From the NCBI GenBank assembly GCA_037176725.1, contig JAZBRS010000074.1, positions 66,964,001 to 67,028,000 of the forward strand: a DNA stretch of 64,000 nucleotides, written 5' to 3'. The notes below the pieces were generated by a model. It did no database searches. It worked only from the letters and a program-made list of their open reading frames with translations, and was not told the origin of the DNA. This stretch comes from Posidonia oceanica. Taxonomy: Eukaryota > Streptophyta > Magnoliopsida > Alismatales > Posidoniaceae. Shown one piece after another: positions 12,031-24,886 of the stretch; the stretch's first letter is position 1, and every line of letters begins with the position of its first letter. Position numbers and translations under genes: made by a program.

Positions 12031-15000
12031 GGGTCCGAAACCAATCCTTTCCGGTCGTTATGTCCGAAACTTATCATCAAAACTTTAAGGTCGATAGGTC
12101 CGAAACCAATCCATTCCGGTCGATAGGTCCGAAACCTATCCTTTCCGGTCGATTAGTACGGAACTTATCATCCAACCTTTGGGTCGATCAGTCCGAAACT
12201 TATCATCCAACCTTTGCAGTCGATAGGTCCGAAACCTATCCTCTCCGGTCGATAAGTCCGTAACTTATCTTCCAACCTTTGCGGTCGATGGGTCCGAAAC
12301 CTATCCTTTCCGGTCGATAAGTCCGTAACTTATCATCCAACCTTTGCAGTCGATGGGACCGAAATCTATCCTTTCCGGTCGATAAGTTCGAAACTTATCA
12401 TCCAACCTTTGCGGTCGATGGGTCCGAAACCTATCCTTTCCGGTCGATAAGTCCGAAACTTATCATCCAACCTTTGCGGTCGATAGGTCCGAAACCTATC
12501 CTTTCCGGTCGATAAGTCCGTAACTTATCATCCAACCTTTGCGGTCGATAGGTCCGAAACCTATCCATTCTGGTCGACATATCCATAACTTATCATCCAA
12601 CCTTTGCTGTCGATGGGTCCGAAACCTATCATTTCCGGTCGATAAGTCCATAACTTGTCATCCAACCTTTGCGGTCGATGGGTCCGAAACCTATCGTTTC
12701 AGGTCGATAAGTCCGAAACTTAACATCCAACCATTGTGGTCGATAGGTCCGAAACCTATCCATTCCGATCGATAAGTTCGAAACTTATCATCCAACCATT
12801 GCTGTCGATGGGTCCGAAATCAATCATTTCCGGTCGATAAGTCCGAAACTTATCATACAACCAGTGCGGTCGATAGGTCCGAAACCTATCCGTTCCGGTC
12901 GATAAGTCCGTAACTTATCATCCAACCTTTGCGGTCGATGGGTCCGAAACCAATCCTTTCCGGTCGATAAGTCCGTAATTTATCATCCAACCTCTGCGGT
13001 CAATGAGTTCGAAACCTATCCTTTCCGGTCGATAAGTCCGTAACTTATCATCCAACCTTTGCGGTCGATGGGTCCGAAACCCGCCCTTTCCGGTCGATAA
13101 GTCCGAAACTTATCATCCAACCTTTCCGGTCGAAAAGTCCGAAACTTATCAAACAACCTTCGCGGTCGATAGGTCCGAAACCTATCCTTTCCGGTCGATA
13201 AGTCCGTTACTTATCGTCCAACCTTTGCAGTCGATGGGTCCGAAACCTACCCTTTCCGGTCGTTAAGTCTGAAACTTATCATCCAACCTTTGCGGTCGAT
13301 AGGTCCGAAACCTATCCATTCTGATCGATTAGTCCGAAAATTATCATCCAACATTTGCGGTCGATGGGTCCAAAACCAATCCTTTCCGGTCGATAAGTCC
13401 GTAACTTATCATCCATCCTTTGCAGTCGATAGGTCCGAAACCTATCCATTCCAGTCGTTAAGTCCGAAACATACAATCCAACCTTTGCGGTCGATGGGTC
13501 CGAAACCTATCCTTTCCGGTCGATAAGTCCGAAACTTATCATCCAACCTTTGCGGTCGATAGGTCTGAAACCTATCCTTTCCGGTCGATTAGTCCGAAAA
13601 TTATCATCCAACCTTTAGGTCGATGGGTCCGAAACCTATCCTTTCCGGTCGATAAGTCCGAAACTTATCATCCAGCCTTTGCGGTCGATAGGTTCGAAAC
13701 CAATCCTCTCCGGTCGACAAGTCCGTAACTTATCATCCAACCTTTGCGGTCGATGGGTCCGAAACCTATCCGTTCCGGTCGATAAGTCCGTAACTTATCA
13801 TCCAACCAATGCGGTCGATGGGTCCGAAGCCTCTCCTTTCTGGTCGATAAGTCCGTAACTTATCATCCAACCTCTGCGGTCGATGGGACCGAAACCTATA
13901 CTTTCCGGTCGATAAGTCCGCAACTTATCATCCAACCATTGCGGTCGATGGGTCCAAAACCTATCCTTTCCGGTCGATAAGTCCGTAACTTATCATCCAA
14001 CCTTTGCAGTCGATGGGACCGAAACCTATCCTTTCCGGTCGATAAGTCCGAAACTTATCATCCAACCTTTGCGGTCGATGGGTCCGAAACCTATCCTTTC
14101 CGGTCGATAAGTCCGTAACTTATCATCCAACCTTTTCGGTTGATGGGTCCGAAACCCGCCTTTTCTGGTCGATAAGTCTGAAACTTGTCATCCAACCTTT
14201 ACGGTCGATGGGTTCAAAACCTATCCTTTCTTGTCGATAAGTCCGTAACTTATCATCCAACCGTTGCTGTCGATGGGTCCGAAACCTATCCTCTCCAATC
14301 GATAAGTCCGAAACTTATCATCCAACCATTGCTGTCGATGGGTCCGAAGCCTATCCTTTTCGGTCGATAAGTCCGAAACTTATCATCCAACCTTTGTGGT
14401 CGATAGGTCCGAAACCTATCCTTTCCGGTCGATAAGTCTGAAACTTAACGTCCATCCATTGCGGTCGATGGGTCCGAAACCTATCCTTCCCGGTCGAAAA
14501 GTCCAAAACTTATCAAACAACCTTCGCGGTCGATAGGTCCGAAACCTATCCTTTCCGGTCGATAAGTCCGTTACTTTTCGTCCAACCTTTGCAGTCGATG
14601 GGTCCGAAACCTACCCTTTCCGGTCGTTAAGTCCGAAACTTATCATCCAACCTTTGCGGTCGATAGGTCCGAAACCTATCCATTCCGATCGATTAGTCCG
14701 AAAATTATCATCCAACATTTACGTCGATGGGTCCAAAACCAATCCTTTCCGGTCGATAAGTCCGTAACTTATCATCCATCCTTTGCAGTCGATAGGTCCG
14801 AAAACTATCCATTCCAGTCGTTAAGTCCCAAACATATGATCCAACCTTTGCGGTCGATGGGTCCGAAACCTATCCTTTCCGGTCGATAAGTCCTAAACTT
14901 ATCATCCAACCTTTGCAGTCGATAGGTCTGAAACCTATCCTTTCCGGTCGATTAGTCCGAAACTTATCATCCAACCATTGGGTCGATGGGTCCGAAACCT

Positions 15001-15414
15001 ATCCTTTCCGGTCGAAAAGTCCGAAACTTATTATCCAGCCTTTGCGGTCGATAGGTCCGAAACCAATCCTCTCCAGTCGATAAGTCCGTAACTTATCATC
15101 CAACCTTTGCGGTCGATGGGTCCGAAACCTATCCATTCCGATCGATAAGTCCGTAACTTATCATCCAACCAATGCTGTCGATGGGTCCGAAGCCTATCCT
15201 TTCTGGTCATTAAGTCTGTAACTTATCATCCAACCTCTGCGGTCGATGGGACCGAAGCCTATCCTTTCCGGTCGATAAGTCCGTAACTAATCATCCAACC
15301 TTTGCGATCGATGGGTCCAAAACCTATCCTTTCCGGTCGATAAGTCCGTAATTTATCATCCAACCATTGCTGTCGATGGGTCCGAAAACTATCCTTTCTG
15401 GTCGATAAGTCCGT
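12031..15414 (+). repeat. Unpaired L-type stretch between the two large duplications
   Basis: This stretch of satellite monomers belongs to no recent long duplication. Its monomer order resembles 15962 onward, first at an offset of 3,931 bp (12060/15991, 12539/16470) and later about 4,123 bp (13290/17413). Single-base differences are frequent, so it is an older copy of the L higher-order pattern with about three monomers gained or lost. Nothing other than satellite is visible. Confidence 0.75.
12089..12146 (+). repeat. A-A-B expanded monomer
   Basis: A halves start at 12089 and 12118 and B at 12147. The B half is followed by CCTTTGGGTCGATCAG, so a further A half is fused to B there. The preceding monomer reads TTTAAGG instead of TTTGCGG. 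Confidence 0.85.
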
Positions 15415-16019
15415 AACTTATCATCCAACCTCTGCGGTCAATGAGTTCGAAACCTATCCTTTCCGGTCGATAAGTCCGTAACTTATCATCCAACCTTTGC
15501 GGACGATGGGTCCGAAACCCGCCTTTCCGGTCCATAAGTCCGAAACTTATCATCCAACCTTTACGGTCGATGGGTTCAAAACCTATCCTTTCCGGTCGAT
15601 AAGTCCGTAACTTATCATCCAACCGTTACTGTCGATGGGTCCGAAACCTATCCTTTCCAGTCGATAAGTCCGAAACTTATCATCCAACCAATGCTGTCGA
15701 TGGGTCCGAAACCTATCCTTTTCGGTCGATAAGTCCGAAACTTATCATCCAACCTTTGTGGTCGATTGGTCCGAAACCTATCCTTTCCGGTCGATAAGTC
15801 TGAAACTTATCGTCCATCCATTGCGGTCGATGGGTCTGAAACCTATCCCTTCCGGTCGATAAGTCCGAAACTTATCAAACAACCTTTGCGGTCGATAGGT
15901 CCGAAACCTATCCTTTCCGGTCGATAAGTCCGTAACATATCATCCAACCTTTGCGGTCGATGGGTCCGAAACCAATCCTTTCCGGTCGTTATGTCCAAAA
16001 CTTATCATCCAAACTTTGC

Positions 16020-16077
16020 GGTCGATAGGTCCGAAACCAATCCATTCCGGTCGATAGGTCCGAAACCTATCCTTTCC
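16020..16077 (+). repeat. A-A-B expanded monomer
   Basis: Equivalent of the 12089 arrangement at +3931, inside 12,548-bp copy 1. Confidence 0.85.
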
Positions 16078-16993
16078 GGTCGATTAGTACGGAACTTATC
16101 ATCCAACCTATGGGTCGATCAGTCCGAAACTTATCATCCAACCTTTGCAGTCGATAGGTCCGAAACCTATCCTCTCCGGTCGATAAGTCCGTAACTTATC
16201 TTCCAACCTTTGCTGTCGATGGGTCCGAAACCTATCCTTTCCGGTCGATAAGTCCGTAACTAATCATCCAACCTTTGCAGTCGATGGGACCGAAATCTAT
16301 CCTTTCCGGTCGATAAGTCCGAAACTTATCATCCAACCTTTGCGGTCGATGGGTCCGAAACCTATCCTTTCCGGTCGATAAGTCCGAAACTTATCATCCA
16401 ACCTTTGCGGTCGATAGGTCCAGAACCTATCCTTTCCGGTCGATAAGTCCGTAACTTATCATCCAACCTTTGCGGTCGATAGGTCCGAAACCTATCCCTT
16501 CTGGTCGACATATCCTTAACTTATCATCCAACCTTTGCTGTCGATGGGTCCGAAACCTATCCTTTCCGGTCGATAAGTCCGTAAATTATCATCCAACCTT
16601 TGCGGTCGATGGGTCCGAAACCTATCGTTTCAGGTCGATAAGTCCGAAACATAACATCCAACCATTGTGGTCGATAGGTCCGAAACCTATCCATTCCGGT
16701 CGATAGGTCCGAAACTTATCATCCAACCATTGCTGTCGATGGGTCCGAAATCAATCATTTCCGGTCGATAAGTCCGAAACTTATCATACAACCTTTGCGG
16801 TCGATAGGTCCGAAACCTATCCGTTCCGGACGATAAGTCCGTAACTTATCATCCAACCTTTGCGGTCGATGGGTCCGAAACCTATCCTTTCCGGACGATA
16901 AGTCCGTAACTTATCATGCAACCTTTGCGGTCGATGGGCCCGAAACCCACCCATTCCGGTCGATAAGTCCGAAACTTATCATCGAACCTTTAC

Positions 16994-17026
16994 GGTCGTT
17001 GGGTTGAAAACCTATCCAACCGTTGC
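16994..17026 (+). repeat. Contracted monomer (about 33 bp)
   Basis: A GGTCGTTGGG box at 16994 is followed after only 33 bp by the next TGTCGATGGG box at 17027. Most of the B half is missing (CCTATCC joins AACCGTTGC directly). This is a loss of about 32 bp. It also occurs at 29542-29574 in copy 2. Confidence 0.85.
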
Positions 17027-18354
17027 TGTCGATGGGTCCGAAACCTTTCTTTTCCAGTCGATAAGTCCGAAACTTATCATCCAACCATTGCTGTCGATGG
17101 GTCTGAAACCTATCCTTTCCGGTAGATAAGTCCGAAACTTATCATCCAACCTTTGTGGTCGATAGGTCCGAAACCTATCCTTTCCGGTCGATAAGTCTGA
17201 AACTTAACGTCCATCCATTGCGGTCGATGGGTCCGAAACCTATCCTTTCCGGTCGAAAAGTCCATAACTTATCAAACAACCTTCGCGGTCGATAGGTCCA
17301 AAACCTATCCTTTCCGGTCGATAAGTCCGTTACTTATCGTCCAACCTTCGCAGTGGACGAGTCCGAAACCTACCCTTTCCGGTCGTTAAGTCCGAAACTT
17401 ATCATCCAACCTTTGCGGTCGATAGGTCCGAAACCTATCCATTCCGATCGATTAGTCCGAAACTTATCATCCAACATTTGCGGTCGATGGGTCCAAAACC
17501 AATCCTTTCCGGTCGATAAGTCCGTAACTTATCAGCCATCCTTTGCAGTCGATAGGTCCGAAACCTATACGTTCCAGTCGTTAAGTCCGAAACATATGAT
17601 CCAACCTTTGCGGTCGATGGGTCCGAAACCTATCCTTTCCGGTCGATAAGTCCGAAACTAATCATCCAACCTTTGCGGTCGATAGGTCTGAAACCTAACC
17701 TTTCCGGTCGATTAGTCCGAAACTTATCATCCAACATTTGGGTCGATGGGTCCGAAACCTATCCTTTCCGGTCGATAAGTCCGAAACTTATCATCCAGCC
17801 ATTGCGGTCGATAGGTTCGAAACCAATCCTCTCCGGTCGATAAGTCCGTAACTTATCATCCAACCTTTGCGGTCGATGGGTCCGAAACCTATCCGTTCCG
17901 ATCGATAAGTCCGTAACTTATCATCCAACCAATGCGGTCGATGGGTCCGAAGCCTCTCCTTTCTGGTCGATAAGTCCGTAACTTATCATCCAACCTCTGC
18001 GGTCGATGGGACCGAAACCTATACTTTCCGGTCAATAAGTCCGCAACTTATCATCCAGCCTTTGCGGTCGATGGGTCCAAAACCTATCCTTTCCGGTCGA
18101 TATGTCCGTAATTTATCATCCAACCTTCGCGGTCGATGGGTCCGAAACCTATCCTTTCCGGTCGATAAGTCCGTAACTTATCCTCCATCCTCTGCGGTCA
18201 ATGAGTTCGAAACCTATCCTTTCCGGTCGATAAGTCCGTAACTTATCATCCAACCATTGCGGTCGATGGGTCCGAAACCTTCCCTTTCCGGTCGATAAGT
18301 CCGAAACTTATCATCCAACCTTTGCGGTCGATGGGTTCAAAACCTATCCTTTCC

Positions 18355-18383
18355 GGTCGATAAGTTCGAAACCTATCCTTTCC
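18355..18383 (+). repeat. B/A hybrid half-unit (29 bp)
   Basis: The unit begins like B (GGTCGATAAGTTCG) but continues like A (AAACCTATCCTTTCC) and has the A length of 29 bp, next to a B starting at 18384. It looks like a crossover between the two diverged halves. The copy is at 30903-30931. Confidence 0.82.
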
Positions 18384-20267
18384 GATCGATAAGTCCGTAA
18401 CTTATCATCCAACCTTTGCAGTCGATGGGCCCGAAACCCACCCTTTCCGGTCGATAAGTCCGAAACTTATCATCGAACCTTTACGGTCGATGGGTTCGAA
18501 ACCTATCCTTTACGGACGATAAGTCCGTAACTTATCATCCAACCGTTGCTGTCGATGGGTCCGAAACCTATCCTTTCCAGTCGATAAGTCCGAAACTTAT
18601 CATCCAACCATTGCTGTCGATGGGTCCGAAACCTATCCTTTTCGGTCGATAAGTCCGAAACTTATCATCCAACCTTTGTGGTCGAAAGGTCCGAAACCTA
18701 TCCGTTCCAGTCGATAAGTCTGAAACTTAACGTCCATCCATTGCGGACGATGGGTCCGAAACCTATCCTTTCCGGTCGATAAGTCCGAAACTTATCAAAC
18801 AACCTTCGCGGTCGATAGGTCCGAAACCTATCCTTTCCGGTTGATAAGTACGTTACTTATCTTCCAACCTTTGCAGTCGATGGGTCCGAAACCTACCCAT
18901 TCCGGTCGTTAAGTCCGAAACTTATCATCAAACCTTTGCGGTCGATAGGTCCGAAACCTATCCATTCCGGTCGATTAGTCCGAAACTTATCATCCAACAT
19001 TTACGGTCGATGGGTCCAAAACTAATCCTTTCCGGTCGATAAGTCCGTAACTTATCATCCATCCTTTGCAGTCGATAGGTCCGAAACCTATCCATTCCAG
19101 TCGTTAAGTCCGAAACTTATCATCCAACCTTTGCGGTCGATGGGTCCGAAACCTATCCTTTCCGGTCAATAAGTCCGAAACTTATCATCCAACCTTTGTG
19201 GTCGACAGGTCTGAAACCTATCCTTTCCGGTCGATTCGTCCGAAACTTATCATCCAACCTTTGGGTCGATGGGTCCGAAACCTATCCTTCCCGGTCGATA
19301 AGTCCGAAACTTATCATCCTGCCTTTGCGGTCGATAGGTCCGAAACCAATCCTCTCCGGTCGATAAGTCCGTAACTTATCATCCAACCTTTGCGGTCGAT
19401 GGGTCCGAAACCTATCCGTTCCGGTCGATAAGTCCGTAACTTATCATCCAACCAATGCGGTCAATGGGTCCGAAGCCTATCCTTTCTGGTCGATAAGTCC
19501 GTAACTTATCATCCAATCTCTGCGGTCGATGGGACCGAAACCTATCCTTTCCGGTCGATAAGTCCGTAACTTATCATCCAACCTTTGCGGTCGATGGGTC
19601 CGAAACCTATCCGTTCCGGTCGATAAGTCCGTAACTTATCATCCAACCAATGCGATCGATGGGTCCGAAGCCTATCCTTTTTGGTCGATAAGTCCGTAAC
19701 TTATCATCCAATCTCTGCGGTCGATGGGTCCAAAACCTATCCTTTCCGGTCGATAAGTCCGTATTTTATCGTCCAACCTTTGCGGTCGATGGGTCCGAAA
19801 CCTATCCTTTCCGGTCGATAAGTCCGTAACTTATCATCCATCCTCTGCGGTCAATGAGTTCGAAACCTATCCTTTCCGGTCGATAAGTCCGTAACTTATC
19901 ATCCAACCTTTGCAGTCGATGGGTCCGAAACCTATCCTTTTCGGTCGATAAGTCCGAAACTTATCATCCAACCTTTGTGGTCGATAGGTCCGAAACCTAT
20001 CCTTTCCGGTCGATAAGTCTGAATCTTATCATCCATCCGTTGCGGTCGATAGGTCCGAAACCTATCCTTTCCGGTCGATAAGTCCGAAACTTATCATACA
20101 ACCTTCGCGGTCGATAGGTCCGAAACCTATCCTTTCCGGTCGATAAGTCCGTAACTTATCATCAAACCTTTGCGGTCGATGGGTCCGAAACCAAACCTTT
20201 CCGGTCGTTATGTCCGAAACTTATCATCCAACCTTTGCGGTCGATAGGTCCGAAACCTATCCTTTCT

Positions 20268-20352
20268 AGTCGACATATCCATAACTTCCGGTCGATAGGC
20301 CCGAAACCTATCCTATCCGTTCCGGTCGATAGGCCCGAAACCTATCCTTTCG
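20268..20352 (+). repeat. Rearranged monomer cluster
   Basis: A B half starting at 20268 (AGTCGACATATCC) is cut to 22 bp. It is followed by an A half of 34 bp (20290, with a duplicated CTATC) and another A half of 29 bp (20324), then an altered B box GGACGATTAG at 20353. Both A halves share GATAGGCCCG, which is rare elsewhere. It is the most disrupted point in the L segment. Confidence 0.82.
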
Positions 20353-21133
20353 GGACGATTAGTACGGAACTTATCATCCAACCTATGGGTCGATGGATCT
20401 GAAACCTATCCTTTCCGGTCGATCAGTCCGAAACTTATCATCCAACCTTTGCAGTCGATAGGTCCGAAACCTATCCTGTCCCCTCGATAAGTCCGTAACT
20501 TATCTTCCAACCTTTGCGATCGATGGGTCCGAAACCTATCCTTTCCGGTCGATAAGTCCGTAACTTATCATCCAACCTTTGCAGTCGATGGGACCGAAAC
20601 CTATCCTCTCCGGTCGATAAGTCCGAAACTTAACATCCAACCTTTGCGGTCGATTGGTCCGAAACCTATCCTTTCCGGTCGATAAGTCCGAAACTTATCA
20701 TCCAAACTTTGCGGTCGATAGGTCCGAAACCTATCCTTTCCGGTCGATAAGTCCGTAACTTATCATCCAACCTTTGCGGTCGTTAGGTCTGAAACCTATC
20801 CTTCCTGGTCGACATATCCATAACTTATCATCCAACCTTTGCGGTCGATGGGTCTGAAACCTATCCTTTCCGGTCGATAAGTCCGTAGCCTATCATCCAA
20901 CCTTTGCGGTCGATGGGTCCGAAACCTATCGTTTCAGGTCGATAAGTCCGAAACTTAACATCCAACCATTGTGGTCGATAGGTACGAAACCTATCCTTTC
21001 CGGTCGATAAGTCCGAAACTTATCATCCAACCTTTGCTGTCGATGGGTCCGAAATCAATCATTTCCGGTCGATAAGTCCGAAACTTATCATTCAACCTTT
21101 GCGGTCGATAGGTCCGAAACCTATCCGTTCCGG

Positions 21134-21783
21134 TCGATAAGTCCGTAACTTATCATCCAACCTTTGCGGTCGATGGGTCCGAAACCTATCCTTTCCGGTC
21201 GATAAGTCCGTAATTTATCATCCAACCATTGCGGTCGATGGGTCCGAAACCTTTCCTTTCCGTTCGATAAGTCTGTAACTTTTCTTCCAACCGTTGCGGT
21301 CGATGGGACCCAAACCTATCCTTTCCGGTCGATTAGTCCGTAACTTATCATCCAACCTTTGCAGTCGATGGGACCGAAACCTATCCTTTTCGGTCGATAA
21401 GTCCGAAACTTATCATCCAACCTTTGCGGTCGATTGGTCCGAAACGTATCCTTTCCAATCGATAAGTCCGTAACTTATCATCCAACCTTTGCGGTCGATG
21501 GGTCCGAAACCTATCCTTTCCGGTCGATAAGTCCGTAATTTATCATCCAACCATTGCGGTCGATGGGTCCGAAACCTTTCCTTTCCGTTCGATAAGTCTG
21601 TAACTTTTCTTCCAACCGTTGCGGTCGATGGGACCCAAACCTATCCTTTCCGGTCGATTAGTCCGTAACTTATCATCCAACCTTTGCAGTCGATGGGACC
21701 GAAACCTATCCTTTTCGGTCGATAAGTCCGAAACTTATCATCCAACCTTTGCGGTCGATTGGTCCGAAACGTATCCTTTCCAA
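21134..21783 (+). repeat. Five-monomer (325-bp) tandem duplication
   Basis: 21134-21458 and 21459-21783 appear identical by eye, and identity runs on to 21812. Distinctive monomers include CTTTCCTTTCCGTTCG, CTTTTCTTCCAACCG and GATTGGTCCGAAACGTATCC, each present twice 325 bp (5 x 65) apart. Confidence 0.92.
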
Positions 21784-23766
21784 TCGATAAGTCCGTAACT
21801 TATCATCCAACCGTTGCTGTCGATGGGTCCGAAACCTATCCTTTCCAGTCGATAAGTCTGAAACTTATCATCCAACCGTTGCTGTCGATGGGTCTGAAAC
21901 CTATCCTTTTCGGTCGATAAGCCCGAAACTTATCATCCAACCTTTGTGGTTGATAGGTCCGAAACCTATCCTTTCCGGTCGATAAGCCTGAAACTTATCG
22001 TCCATCCATTGCGGTCGATGGGTCCGAAACCTATCCTTTCCTGTCGATAAGTCCGAAACTTATCAAACAACCTTCGCGGTCGATAGGTCCGAAACCTATC
22101 CTTTCCGGTCGATAAGTCCGTAACTTATCATCCAACCTTTGCGATCGAAGGGTCCGAAACCTACCCTTTCCGGTCGTTAAGTCCGAAACTTATCATCCAA
22201 CCTATGCGGTCGATAGGTCCGAAACCTATCCATTCCGGTCGATTAGTCCGAAACTTATCATCCAACATTTGCGGTCGATGGGTCCAAAACCAATCCTTTC
22301 CGGTCGATAAGTTCGTAACTTATCATCCATCCTTTGCAGTCGATAGGTCCGAAACCTATCCATTCCAGTCGTTAAGTCCGAAACTTATCATCCAACCTTT
22401 GCGGTCGATGGGTCCGAAACCTATCCTTTCCTGTCGATAAGTCCGAAACTTATCATCCAACCTTTGCGGTCGATAGGTCTAAAACCTATCCTTTCCGGTC
22501 GATTAGTCCGAAACTTATCATCCAACCTTTGGTTCGATGGGTCCGAAACCTATCCTTTCCGATCGATAAGTCCGAAACTTATCATCTAGCCTTTGCGGGC
22601 GATAGGTCCGAAACCAATCCTCTCCGGCCGATAAGTCCGTAACTTATCATCCAACCTTTGCGGTCGATGGGTCCGAAACCTATCCGTTCCGGTCGATAAG
22701 TCCGTAACTTATCATCCAACCAATGCGGTCGATGGGTCCGAAGCCTATCCTTTCTGGTCGATAAGTCCGTAACTTATCATCCAACCTCTGCGGTCGATGG
22801 GACCGAAACCTATCCTTTCCGGTCGAAAAGTCCGTAACATATCATCCAACCTTTGCGGTCGATGGGTCCAAAACCTATCCTTTCCGGTCGATAAGTCCGT
22901 AATTTATCATCCAACCTTTGCAGTCGATGGGTCCGAAACCTATCCTTTCCGGTCAATAAGTCCGTAACTTATCATCCATGCTCTGCGGTCAATGAGTTCG
23001 AAACCTATCCTTTCCGGTCGATAAGCCCGTAACTTATCATCCAACCTTTGCGGTCGATGGGTCCGAAACCTATCCTTTTCGGTCGACAAGTCCGAAACTT
23101 ATGATCCAACCATTGTGGTCGATAGGTCCGAAACCTATCCTTTCCGGTCGATAAGTCTGAAACTTATCATCCATCCATTGCGGTCGATGGGTCCGAAACC
23201 TATCCTTTCCGGTCGATAAGTCCGTAATTTATCATCCAACCTCTGCTGTCGATGAGTCCGAAACCGACCCGTTCCGGTCGATAAGTCCGTAACATATCAT
23301 CCAACCTTTGCGGTCGTTTGGTCCGAAACCTATCCTTTCCGGTCGATTAGTCCATAACTTATCATCCAACCTTTGCTGTCGTTGGGTCCGAGACCTATAC
23401 TTTCCGGTCGATACGTCTGAAACTTATCATCCAACCTTTGCGGTCGATGGAACCAAAACCTATCCTTTCTGGTCGATAAGTCCGTAACTTATCATCCAAC
23501 CTTTGCGGTAGATAGGTCCGAAACCTATCCTTTCCGTTCGATAAGTCCGTAACTTATCATCCAACCATTGTGGTCGATGGGTCAGAAACCTATCCTTTCC
23601 GATCGATAAGTCCGTAACTTATCATCCAACCTTTTCCGTCGATGGGTCCGAAACCTATCCTTTCCGGTCGATAAGTCCGAAACTTATCATCCAACCTTTG
23701 CAGTCGATAGGTCCGAAACCTATCCTTTCCGATCGATAAGTTTGAAACTTATCATCCATCCTTTGC

Positions 23767-23853
23767 GGTCGAAGGGTCCGAAACCTATCCTTTGCGGTCG
23801 ATAGGTCCGAAACCTATCCCTTGCGGTCGATAGGTCCAAAACCTATCCTTTCC
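23767..23853 (+). repeat. A-A-A-B expanded monomer
   Basis: Three A halves start at 23767, 23796 and 23825, each 29 bp apart, and B starts at 23854. The first two A halves end in TTTGC or CTTGC, the usual end of a B half, instead of TTTCC. The halves were therefore joined through the B-type end. A related A-A form is at 49672-49729. Confidence 0.87.
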
Positions 23854-24867
23854 GGTCGATCTGTCCATAACTTATCATCCAACCTTTGCGGTCGATAGGT
23901 CCGAAACCTATCCTTTCCGGTCGATAAGTCCGAAACTTATCATCAAACCTTTGCGGTCGATCGGTCCGAAACCTATCCTTTCCGGTCGATAAGTCCGTAA
24001 CTTACCATCCAACCTTTCGGTCGATGGGTCCGTAACCTACCCTTTCCGGTCGATAAGTCCGTAACGTATCATCCAACCATTGCGGTCGATAGGTCCGAAA
24101 CCTATCCTTTCCGGTCGACAAGTCCGTAACTTATCATCCAACCTTTGCGGTCGATGGGTCCGAAACCTATCCTTTCCGGTCGATAAGTCCGTAACTTTTC
24201 ATCCAACCTTTGCGGTCGATGGGTCCGAAACCTATCCTTTCAGGTCGATAAGTCCGAAACTTATCATCCAACCTTTGCGGTCGATGGGTCCAAAACCAAT
24301 CCTTTCCTGTCGATAAGTCCGTATCATATCATCCAACCTTTGCGGTTGATGGGTCCGAATCCAATCCTTTCCAGTCGATACGTCCGAAACTTATCATCCA
24401 ACCTTTGCGGTCGATGGGTCCGAAACCGAGCCTTTCCGGTCGATAACTCCGAAACTTATCATCCAACCTTTGCGGTCGATAGGTCCGAAACCTATCCTTT
24501 CCGGTCGATTAGTCCGAAACTTATCATCCAACCTTTGCGGTCGATGGGTCCGAAACCTATCCTTTCTGGTCGATAAGTCCGAAAATTATCATCCAACCTT
24601 TGCGGTCGATAGGTCCGAAACCTATTCTTTCCGATCGATAAGTCTGTAACTTATCATCCAACCTTTGCTGTCAATGGGTCCGAAACCAATCCGTTCTGGT
24701 CGATAAGTCCGTAACTTATCATCCAACCTTTGCGGTCGAAGGTTCCGAAACCTATCCTTTTCGGTCAATAAGTACGTAACTTATCATCCAACCTTTGCGG
24801 TCGATGGGTCCAAAACCTATCCATTCCTGTCGATAAGTCCGTAACTTATCATCCAACCATTCCGGTC

Positions 24868-24886
24868 GATGGGTTCGAAACCCATC
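24868..24886 (+). other. A-half variant with perfect stem and Pol III B-box match
   Basis: GATGGGTTCGAAACCCATC has perfectly paired arms, extending to 8 bp around a CGA loop. It contains GGTTCGAAACC, which fits the RNA polymerase III B-box pattern GGTTCGANNCC. Read as a tRNA T-arm it is a stem ATGGG/CCCAT with a seven-base loop TTCGAAA. Similar copies are at 25518-25536, 43472-43490, 54720-54738 and 60794-60812. No tRNA gene or A box is recognised around it, so the match may be chance. Confidence 0.5.

Larger units (their letters stand above)
1..23220 (+). repeat. Subfamily L segment (first)
   Basis: This segment is marked by recurring diagnostic monomers that I did not notice in R segments. 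They include GGTCAATGAGTTCGAAACC (for example 348, 15436, 18196, 22987), the 64-bp TTTGGGTCGATGGG variant, and GGTCGACATATCC monomers (2969, 5309, 12581, 16505). The marker monomers recur at irregular 1-3 kb intervals, which suggests an older, partly scrambled higher-order repeat. The right edge, between about 23170 and 23240, is where R-type monomers begin. The L/R names are mine. Confidence 0.7.

Noticed and set aside
24868..24886. tRNA gene, because of the T-arm-like hairpin
   Set aside because: No A box, D-arm, anticodon arm or acceptor stem can be placed around it. Only the B-box/T-arm segment matches, and it lies within an ordinary monomer.
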